NCBI GenBank assembly: GCA_002102555.1 | Contig: MCFL01000244.1 | Location: 1-35,900 of the forward strand | Origin: Catenaria anguillulae PL171 | Taxonomy: Eukaryota > Blastocladiomycota > Blastocladiomycetes > Blastocladiales > Catenariaceae | Length of the DNA stretch: 35,900 nucleotides | Direction of reading: 5' to 3' | In this document: positions 1-8,500 of the stretch, in pieces | Layout: every line of letters begins with the position of its first letter | How positions within the stretch are numbered: position 1 is the first letter of the stretch | Translations under genes and position numbers: made by a program | The notes under the pieces: model-generated | What the model saw: the letters and a program-made list of their open reading frames with translations, nothing else | The model's database searches: none | What the model was told of the DNA's origin: nothing

Positions 1-119
1 TCTACTTTATCGCGGCGGCCATCAACTATGTGCATTGGGCTGTGCTCGTCATCAACAAGTTTTGCGCCCACCTCAACATCAACTGCTTAACCATCAAGCA
101 CCCAAGGCGGTCCGAGTGA
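1..119 (+). CDS. Choline/ethanolamine phosphotransferase, C-terminal end (partial)
   Basis: Only the last 39 codons are present, read from base 3 to a TGA at 117-119. The peptide has a hydrophobic stretch (IAAAINYVHWAVLVIN), then KFCAHLNINCLTIKHPRRSE. This resembles the C-terminus of eukaryotic CDP-alcohol phosphotransferases (CEPT1/EPT1/CPT1), where the last membrane helix is followed by a segment of the type 'ia.hL.i..f.Ik.p'. Known role of the family: transfer of phosphocholine or phosphoethanolamine from the CDP-alcohol to diacylglycerol in the ER or Golgi membrane. The catalytic CDP-alcohol motif lies outside the window, so the assignment rests on the tail alone. The stop is TGA followed by CTA, and the same frame stays open for 90 more codons (separate entry). 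The alternative is some other multi-pass membrane protein with a similar tail. Confidence 0.5.
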   Translation, partial: YFIAAAINYVHWAVLVINKFCAHLNINCLTIKHPRRSE

Positions 120-392
120 CTATATGGTCCCGAGAATGCATCTGTTCCAACCGAGGATCGCCCGCTGTTCGGTGGCAGCGGATACGAGGGCGATCTCCTC
201 GATGACCAAGAAGAGTTGGGCGAGAGCCATGGGTTCTTGAGTAAGGGACTTGAGGCGGTCTATGATGCTGGCGTGGAGGTGGGTGGGTCGCAAGTGGCAG
301 TGGTTGCGTCTTCGTCGGGTGCTGCTGCGCCCGCCACGTTGGCGCGGTCGCGGTCGCCGGATCGCAGGGACAAGGGCGAGCATTTGGATTGA
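120..392 (+). CDS. In-frame C-terminal extension behind a UGA-CUA stop (putative readthrough)
   Basis: Directly after the TGA at 117-119 the same frame runs 90 sense codons to a second TGA at 390-392. The composition is protein-like: acidic stretches (DRPLFGGSGYEGDLLDDQEE), then a Ser/Ala/Arg-rich end (ARSRSPDRRDKGEHLD). Codon third positions are GC-rich as in neighbouring genes, whereas the DNA after 392 becomes T-rich. UGA followed by CUA is the best-known leaky stop context in fungi and animals. No peroxisomal PTS1 tripeptide ends the extension. Other explanations are a base error turning a sense codon into TGA, or a very recent mutation. A spliced intron is unlikely because sense codons abut the stop on both sides. 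Confidence 0.45.
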   Translation, partial: LYGPENASVPTEDRPLFGGSGYEGDLLDDQEELGESHGFLSKGLEAVYDAGVEVGGSQVAVVASSSGAAAPATLARSRSPDRRDKGEHLD

Positions 393-920
393 TTAGTGGA
401 ATTGGTCTAGAGTGTGTATGTGTGTGCGTTGGGGTCTTGCTCGTTTGATGGCGCACTTGTATTGGGTGGGTGAGCCTGTTTACAACTTCTTGTTTCGCTT
501 TCCTTTCTTATTTCCCCAGTTCAATTGTCTGTTCCTTGTGTTTCCTCTCGTCATGTTTTTTCGCTCGACCTGTTTCTCATGTCTCATTGCATTTTCTCCG
601 CGCCGATGCTTCTCTCCCTCCATTCTCTCATCAGTTTTGTTTTCATCCTCTCCCCTTCTCACCCAGAGTTCTACTCTTATTCCTCTTGGTTTGGTATTTA
701 TTCCTTCTCGGTAATCTTTCTTGATAGCTCTCGTTCATATACAATTCCCTACATTTCTTTGGTCGCGACTATGTAGCCACTTGCCGCAGGCACACAAGGT
801 ATACGGAATAAAGAAGGCAAATGTACAAATGTAATTCATCTACAAAGTATTGCATAGAGGAGCAAGTCTGCAAGCGCAAACACCCATGACGCACGGACTT
901 GGACGCAGGCTTTCGCATCG
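393..920. other. Convergent intergenic region with a T/C-rich tract
   Basis: This lies between the convergent phosphotransferase (+) and CMC1 (-) genes. From about 480 to 730 the plus strand is strongly pyrimidine-rich, with many TTTC and TCTC runs, and it sits where the 3' UTR of the plus-strand gene should be. Open frames here (for example around 412-714) encode only Phe/Leu/Ser-rich peptide and show no coding bias. I see no RNA gene. Confidence 0.5.
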
Positions 921-1347
921 TCAATCGCGCTTGCGAGCCAGAAACTCCATGCGCTTCTCGTCCTTCTTCTCGTTGGTTGTCCTAAGGTTCGGGAAAAACA
1001 TGATATACTGTCAGAGGCTCTCGTCCGTCCATTGTTTTGGGGCCGTGTCCCAGCATCCGAAGATTGTCAAAGAAGGTTTCGTACAGTGAGTCAGGCACTC
1101 GTTCATCGCCTGCAGGTGCGGGCGACATTTCCAAATGACAGACAAGTACTTGCCAGAACAGCATTCCGTATAGGCTACAACAAAAAACGAAGACGGCCAT
1201 GGGACAAGCGTGGTGAGCGGCTCTCGATTCATTTCAGTTGGTGGAGGGCGGGAATCAACCTTGAACAAGGTCCTTGCATTGGATCAAGGCCTCTTGCTTG
1301 ACTTCGCGGAGGACCTCTTCTTCTTCTTTGCGTGTGAGGGTCTTCAT
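921..1347 (-). CDS. CMC1: CMC1-like twin-Cx9C mitochondrial protein
   Basis: Exons (minus strand) 1347-1260 and 1174-1011, with an 85-nt intron (GTTGAT...TTGTAG). Joining them restores CKDLVQAYTECCSGK and IWKCRPHLQAMNEC. The cysteine pattern is C-x9-C, an adjacent Cys, ten residues, then C-x9-C, which is exactly the spacing of human CMC1. It is preceded by the family's basic/acidic N-terminal helix (LTRKEEEEVLREVKQEALIQ). Known role: soluble intermembrane-space assembly factor for cytochrome c oxidase, stabilising COX1, imported by the Mia40/Erv1 relay. The first frame stop is TGA at 1013-1011, giving 83 residues. The same frame continues for 29 more codons (QYIMFFPN... to EFLARKRD) to TGA at 923-921. 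The charged tail looks genuine, and no GT-AG intron both keeps the frame and removes the TGA. The start ATG is the first in frame; an upstream non-AUG or spliced start cannot be excluded. Confidence 0.75.
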
Positions 1348-2291
1348 GACGGGCTTAAATTGCTGCGAGTTGTGTGCATTAAGTCAAGAACCGGGAATGG
1401 GAACTGAATCACACCACCATCCACCATACACTTTGAGAGCTGACAAGGCTGACACGGGGTTCAGACGGACGGTAGATCGACGGACGACACGTGCGATCTG
1501 CACGACTCTCGCGACAGTCTCCGCAAACGGGGGGCCGTATCTGATTGCAACTGAAATGTCGGCAGCACACGCTATTCATCCTGGCTCTCGGCAGCTCTCA
1601 AAGTCGATGAATGCCGCATGTCCACCCCATGAGGCGCAGGCCAGCCTGGTACTGATAAGCGCGTGGTTGTCCATGTGATTTTTCTGCTTCAACGATGCTC
1701 ACGCCGGTGAGCCATGACCACCGGCTGCACGCACAAGCGACGGACACTCGCAGAGGTGTGAATATTCTCGGTAGTTGATCCCACCACATTACAACAATTG
1801 ATGTCATGCAAGTTTAGTCTTCCGTGTCCCTCTAGATCTGTCTGCTTCTGGGGCCGCCAAACCACGGTCATGGGAAACGTGCGTGTGCGGATCAGCACAT
1901 GTCTCATTCAATTTGCATGGAGAGTCAATTGAGTCGAAAGTACGACGTTCAAACATTCACAACGACCGGTCCGAGGAACTTGGAATGGGCCGTTTCTGCG
2001 TCATCTTGACTACATATATTCCAGTCCCCTCCCCCCCGGCTGGCATCAACGCTCAACCTTAAGAGACAGCTCCACTTGTAGGGTGGTGTTAGAATTGCAT
2101 CGCTGCAGGCATTTTTTTTTCAGATCTACTACTATCATGGCCCCATCAGCTATGCAACGCAAAGTGGAATGCGGAGATCAAGGAATCTCTATGTACCTAC
2201 CTACCATTCAACTCAAGAGACCGTTTGAGGTTCGGGGCCATCTCACCTGTTGAGCTGTTGGGCGTGAGTTGGCAGGACTCGACTCAAAAAG

Positions 2292-2350
2292 CCTAAACCG
2301 AATATCGCATGCCAACGACACCTTAACCCTAGGGGTGAGCCCAGTTTAGG
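2292..2350. promoter_or_regulatory. 7-bp inverted repeat abutting the TATA-like box
   Basis: CCTAAAC at 2292-2298 and GTTTAGG at 2344-2350 form a perfect inverted repeat with a 45-nt spacer. The right arm touches the TATA-like sequence. The spacer contains CCCTAGGG. The spacing could suit a dimeric regulator acting on the ferric reductase gene. This is inference only. Confidence 0.25.
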
Positions 2351-2358
2351 TATAAAGG
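2351..2358 (+). promoter_or_regulatory. TATA-like element upstream of the ferric reductase
   Basis: TATAAAGG lies 120 bp before the ATG at 2471 and is the only good TATA match in this intergenic region. It suggests a 5' UTR of roughly 80-90 nt. Confidence 0.4.
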
Positions 2359-2470
2359 TAACGGACTACACCTTCACATCACCTTTCGCTGAAATCAGTG
2401 TCCTTGTATCATTTTCTGCCCCGGTGGAAATACAAAACACAATACTTGACAATCACACTTCGACCGACTC

Positions 2471-4845
2471 ATGATCATCATGTCTCGCGATCAATCCGAC
2501 ATGACCTCTCACAACGGCGACATAAGTTCGCGCTTGCCCGCACTCGCCTCGCTCGGTTTGCTCACAATTGCGTTCACATGTTCCCTTTGGCATCACGTTT
2601 TTTTCAACCATTCACTGTCCTCGTACCTCATTTCGCATCCGAAGAGCGGCCTTGCCAGCGGCCTCTCACTCGTCTATGATGGCCTCATGATCATTGGTTG
2701 GACGGTTCCATTGTTTCTGGCTGTTCTCATTGTGCTCATTTTCACCCCGCCCTCTGGCGCACTCAAACCGGCATTTTGTTTGCGCTCACCCGATCAGACG
2801 CTACGAATTGTCCGTATCGCGATTGTCGCCGGCAATGTCGCATGTCTTGGGCTCTCGCTCGTCGCCACACAAGTCATTGGCAACCCTTATGCTTGGCCGC
2901 ACGAAAAATACCCTGGAGTCCCGGCTTGGGTTGACGTGTTTGCCACGCTCGTTGGGCGGGCGGGAATGCCCGCGTTTTGGAACATGGGCTGGTCGCTCGT
3001 CACGGCCATGCGCTACCCGGCGTTGGCTCCGATTCAGTCGGCGTTGGGCTTGGCCTACGAGCATTCCGTGGCGATTCACCGGACGCTGGGTTGGATGACC
3101 ACGTTTTGGCTCGTCGTGCACGGGTTTGGGTACATGTTTGTATACCTTATGCAAGGGATTCTGTCGGATGCCATGCAGCCAGGGTCGCACGGCAGTTGGT
3201 TCAACTTTTTTGCCGTTCTTGGGGTGCGTTGTGCTCCTCGGTCGCCCGTCCTTCCGGTCATGTCTCACATTCGTTCTGCTCCTTCTTTCTCGTTGTGTCC
3301 ATAGCTGATCTGTCTGCTCGTCCTTGCCATCACCTCGCACTTTCGCATCCGCCGGCCCGCATACCCCGTCTTTGCCATGTTTCACTGGCTCTGGATCCCA
3401 TTCATGATCTTTTCCATTCTCCACATCACAAGCTACTTCATGGTTCTGGTACCCCCGCTCTTTCTTTACATCATTGACCGTCTCGCATGCCTCTTTGGCA
3501 CACACATGGGTGCTTTTGGCGGATCCACCATCACCGTAACGGCGGTTCGCATCTCTGACGAGTCATTCGCGCTCCTCATTCCGGTTGGTCCGATCGCTTG
3601 CAACACCTTTGACCAAGACAAGCTCGATGCACAGCTGGCGCAAATGTATACTCCGGGCCGATTCATGTGCCTCGCGTCTGCGACCGAGGCGCCAGGTGTG
3701 TTCCCGTCGCACCCGTTCTCCATTGCCGCATATTCGGTTCCCAATCGGACAGTTGTCGTCATGGTTCGCGCGCTCGGGCCTTGGACCAAGCAAGTTCATG
3801 CTCAAGCGACGGCACAAGGCGCACCGATTCGCTTGCGTGTATCCGGCCCGTACTCCGTGTCGGCCGTTGCTCACGGCGCAAGCACACAAGTCCTGGTCGC
3901 TGGTGGAATCGGCATTTCAAAATACCTGGGCGCTGGCAACAGTGGGGTGATGCAAGCAGACAACAATGACAAGGCGCCAAGCAGCTCAAGTAGCAGCAAC
4001 AGCAGCGGGCGCGGGTCAACCAAAGCATCGACTCCTCCCTCAAGCGTGTCCACTGCGACCGATTCCGCGCGCGCTGATTCAATCGCAGTTGAAGGGGGAT
4101 CCAGCCAAGCCGACCAAGCGTCGAGGTTTTGGCTGTGCAAAGACACGGCCGAGCTCACCTATTACCTGGCTTTTGGCGCCAATCTCTCGGGTTGGCAAGC
4201 GCATTCCAGCAAGGGATTCAGGGACGCAGCGACCCCGAATGTGCTGCGATCGTATCCATTGTACGATCAGCTCTCTTCGGTACTGCCTCGTTTTCTCTCT
4301 TTCAAACCCTTGCTGAATGGACGCCGATACTGACGAGCAATCGTTTTCAATAGACTGCTCCGCTTTCCCAAACAGCGCGCATTGCTCTGTACCTCGCGTA
4401 CGTCGCTATTTACGTTGCCGTGTACCTCATCTCCCGCACAGTACTCGCGGGTCCGGACTACCCGCGTTGTGCGAAAACGCCAACCATCCAACTGTGGCTG
4501 TGGTGTCAAGGCCGGACGCATGCCTTGGTTCCTTTCCTTACAATCCTCATTGGTTTGCCCATCTTCGTGCAGTTGGTAGCTGTTGTGCTGGTGATGCTTA
4601 GGGCAAGCGTTCGGCCAGCCTCCGCGTTTGCAGTTCACGATGTGCAGCTCGGAAAGATGGGCGTCACCCAGGTGGGAAGGCGGTTTGATTTCGAGCGGGA
4701 TGCCGGAAAGGCGGGCGAAACAGGTGGGATGATCGTGAGGACGTGTACGAGTAAGCCTGTGAGGGCAGTGATTCGCGGCCAGTTGCAGATTCGGGGTGCG
4801 AATGGACATGTACCGCGCCATGTCGATGACGGCATTGGATTCTAG
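2471..4845 (+). CDS. Ferric reductase / NADPH-oxidase-family transmembrane flavocytochrome
   Basis: Three exons, 2471-3223, 3305-4279 and 4354-4845; introns of 81 and 74 nt, both phase 0; 739 residues. The N-terminal half has several membrane helices. Two haem-ligand histidine pairs lie in the ferric-reductase domain: H203/H217 (AIHRTLGW...LVVHGFG) and H278/H291 (FHWLWIP...ILHITSY). An FAD-binding HPFS motif is at about 387-390 and an NADPH-site VAGGIGI at about 449-455. Family role: electrons pass from NADPH via FAD and two b-type haems to extracellular Fe3+ or Cu2+ chelates, or to O2 in the NOX branch. The NAD-binding part is unusual. After VAGGIGI comes a Ser-rich linker (about 465-520), then two further hydrophobic segments (about 585-603 and 634-658), and only then a remote match to the end of the domain. 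Four haem histidines and the fungal context favour ferric reductase over NOX. The ATG at 2480 is an alternative start. Confidence 0.85.
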
Positions 4846-5562
4846 TTCGTTGATCGGGTTGATGGGCAGAATGTGCACTGGTAGCGTCGGGGTGTATGTT
4901 GAATTCTTGTACTACCGAAGTAGCATGTAGCGTCATTATTACACATATTCTCTGTCTCCTTCTTTGGCTGGTTCAGAAGTTGCCTGTCTCACACAGGCAC
5001 GGAACCACGTAAGGTCACGATCGTTCAGGGTCTGGCACATCCCCTATTGACCCGCTCCTCATCCCTCCTCGAACACATCTCGCAATTACCGTGAGCTCCA
5101 GAGACTGCTGCCACCTCATGGCAATGGACATGCTCATCGATTCCATGCAATCCAATTGTCTTCTCATTGACTCAATTCCATCAGCCGTACAAGCAAATTC
5201 CGCACACGACCCAGATCATCCACTTGAGCCTTGCCGCCTTGGCCGACGATCACCGTGTTGGCTCGCTTCGCAAACCCCGAGCCATTCGATTGTAAATGCC
5301 TCTACTACAACCAATTCTCGTTTCCGCTGTCCCTTTTCCCAACTGCCGTGACGAGAACTCAATTCAGAGAATCCTCAACTGCTTGCCTGTACGTGTGAAT
5401 CCGCGTCGCCTCAGATTCAGTCTCCTTTCTTCAATCGCATGGTTTGATTTATTCCCAACGCTGGATTCAGGTATAGACGTGCTAAATCATGTCGCCTCAC
5501 CTACGAGCGACAAGCCGGTCCAAGATGATCCCAGCGCGGCGTCCAACCCACCGCCGGACACG
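4846..5562. other. Intergenic region upstream of TRA1
   Basis: This is the 3' end of the ferric reductase and the 5' region of TRA1. A GTACGTG donor at 5389 and a GATTCAG acceptor ending at 5470 would give an 82-nt 5' UTR intron of typical size for this window. The TRA1 frame is open upstream to an ATG at 5296, but that stretch has no coding character, so the start was placed at 5563. No other gene is seen. Confidence 0.4.
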
Positions 5563-8500
5563 ATGGATGTCGATCAACCAACCGATGCAGCGTCAACTTC
5601 CTCCATGTCGGCGCCCAACATTCCCGTACTTGATGAGTTGATTGCTCCAATTCGTGCTGCAATTGAAGGTACCTTCTCACTCGCCTGACCGTCACCAAGA
5701 CCCATTGTCAAGAAAGTCATGCTCACGCAAAGGATCTTGTTGCATGATCCAACAGATGGTTCGCCGCTGGACCCAACACAAGCGCTCCGTGACCTTGAAT
5801 CTTTGCGTGAACACACGCCCGTCCTCGTCCAAGCCGATGCTGGCCGCTTCGCCTCACTTGTCGTTACCACCCTTCTCGGCGTGTTGCAAAAGACCACCCC
5901 TAGCTTCGATGTGGAATCTCCTGTTCACGTACGCACATGTTCCCCGTGCATTTTTGAACCGATCTCCTTTGCTCACACTTGTTGTTCTCGTGTTTTTTTC
6001 GTTTCAATTGTGCAGAAACTCCGCTTGGAATGCTTGCGGTTGCTCCTCAAGGCAAACATCATGGATCAGCTCGAGCCTTACACCGATCCGCTCATGCAAT
6101 GTGTTCTCAACTTGCTCGAAACAGACCACGACGCCGTCATTCGCGTGGTTCGGCAGTTGTATGGTGAATTGCTGCGCTTGGCAAAGGCAAAGTGCGAGCC
6201 GCATGTACGCCTTGAATACCCGGTAGAGCGCACGCAAACCATCGCTGACTGACAAAGAATCCTTCTTCCGCAGTTGCCAGCGTTTGTGGAGTATATGCTC
6301 AATCAATTCCTTGCTGTTCCCGCAACCATCGAAGCCATCTTTGACTCGCCATTACCGGAAGGAGCATCGTCCGACAATGAAACCGAAAAGGCTTCCGACC
6401 CCGTTGTTGCCTCGCCTCGCCCCTCATCGGCCACATCTTCGTCACTTCCTAGTCTCAGTGACTCGAGCAGCTCACATGTGCCCATCCTGACGGCCGCCAA
6501 CGGCCAAAAACTCGTCCGATTCAGCGTGCTACTCGAAGTGCTACCCATGGTCCTCATTACGCTCACCAACGCCCGTGGTTTGCCAGACGGCCAGCTCCAA
6601 CGTTTGCTTACGGCCGTGGTCCAGTCGGTTCTTGCGCAACCAAAGGCGCAGGCCGAGGAGCAGGCTCAGGCGACCGCCAACGGTTCGCCCAAGCCATTCA
6701 TTGGCATGTCACCCATGCTCCGCGGACGCGAAAAGCACTACAACGACCTACTTGCCATGCAAGTCAAGACGCTCTCATTTCTCGCTTACGTCATGCGCAC
6801 GCAACCCATGGCCGCCCACGGCGGTGAACTCCCGCGGGCGCTCTTTCAAGTCACCTGCAACCTGCCACCGACGGCACTGACGACACGCCGCGAAATCCTG
6901 CAAGCGTACCGGCACATGAGCGGCACGCTGTTCCGGTCCGTCCTGGTCAATCACATTCATCTGCTGCTCATTGAGGAAGCATTCACGGGCGGCATGTCCC
7001 CCGTGGCCGAGATCTTGCGGCCGCTTTGGATTCAGCCACTTGCCGAGCTGGTCGTGGCCGAGCGTACGAGGCTGCCGCTAGATACGCTCGAGCGGGTCAT
7101 GGATATTTTTATGCGCGGGTTGCACGATCCAAGCATTTCGCTGCAACTGCATCATGGGTTGCATCGGGCGTTGCTTGCTTGTCAAGAGGTGATCAGGGAC
7201 ATGGCAAAGGAGTCGGCGGCGGTTGTTCCGCAAGTGGAGCGCATCCTGATGCGCGTGTTGCAGTGCATTACAGGCAAGTTGGTGGCCCTCAACCATCGGC
7301 TCAAGGACTTTCGCAGCATGAGCAAAGTTGCCTTAGCACCCACCATGAAGGCCAGGCTGGCACCGAGTAACGACACACGGTCCAAACTGTCCTCGCCACC
7401 GCCGCAATCGTCGCAGTCGCCCAAGGATCCCGATGCGATGGATGTGGACGACGTTTCGTCCATGGGTGCTGAGGTTGAACAGGACAAGCAGGATGGTGTG
7501 GATTCGGCGAGCAATGGCAAGCCGCCTGGTGCGGCCGAAGAGTCCGCCGAAAGATTTGAGCCCGATGTGCTTCCAGACTGCATCACCGGCGTGGATATGG
7601 AGGCGAGTCGGCCGATCAAGATGCGCATGTTTTCCGGCCACCTGCTCAACCCGAGCCTGACGCGCGAACTGGAAGTGCGCACCGAGCGTGACCTGACCCG
7701 TGCCTTTCTCAAGGCGCTGCTCATCAACACTCGCTTCATCCTTGATGCTCTCCGCATGGTGTCGCCATCTGTCACCACGATTCCGCCCCCCGCGGGAGTC
7801 AACAACCAGCTTGCCATCAGCATGTCCCGCTTCTACCGCGCGCACGACCAGAATGAGGTGGAGGTGTTCCGCGAACTCTTGCGCAATGCCATCGACTCGC
7901 TCGAGTACTACTGGATGGATATCAGTTCAAACAACATGGGCACCGGCAACGACATTATCTTTTCGCGCATGGGCCCGCAGTCCAAGGAGGAAAAGGAGAT
8001 TATCGACTCGTTTTGCTTGACCTACGTGCACTTGGACCCGACGCTGTTCCAAGAGGTTGTTGGATCGCTGCTTGACTACATGTTTGATGTCATGGTCAAC
8101 GACACGTCGTTGCTTGCCTTTCCGCAATGCCTCATGGGCGTTGAGCCGACGGCTACGCGATTTTTGCGCATGACGCTTCCGTCGCTGCTCAAACGTTTGC
8201 CCGACCTGGGCGGTCCAGACGCATTCCGTTCAGCTGTGCTGTTCCGAGTCTTCAAGCTCGCATTTTCTGCACTTGGCCATTTTCCAGAGTCCAATGCCCC
8301 GGTCCTTCGGCCCTTTTTGCTGCCGCTTGTGACTGAATGCATGAAGCTCAGTGCGACTGCGCTCGACCCGATGCCGTACTATTCGCTCTTGCGCTCGCTT
8401 TTCCGGTCCATGTTCAACTCCAAGGCCGAGATTCTCATCAATGACATGGTCAAGCTGATTCCAGACGTGCTTCTCGACCTCAACCGGCGCCTCGCCGAAG

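Larger units (their letters stand above)
1348..2470. other. Divergent intergenic region between CMC1 and the ferric reductase
   Basis: This 1.1-kb region must hold the promoters of CMC1 (leftward) and the ferric reductase (rightward). It contains a T9 run near 2111, a C-rich stretch near 2030, a short tandem of tacc units near 2200, a TATA-like element at 2351 and a 7-bp inverted repeat just before it. The small open frames here show no family signature or coding bias. Confidence 0.5.

Noticed and set aside
412-776. Overlapping plus-strand open frames encoding Phe/Leu/Ser-rich peptides
   Set aside because: They arise from a T/C-rich trailer. Three frames are open at once, with no coding bias or family motif.
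2319-2336. Telomere-like TTAACCCTAGGG
   Set aside because: Only one degenerate unit, inside a promoter between intact genes. No tandem array.
5296-5562. 89 extra codons upstream of TRA1 in the same frame
   Set aside because: No similarity to Tra1 N-termini, T-rich and not coding-like. A likely leader intron (5389-5470) lies within it.
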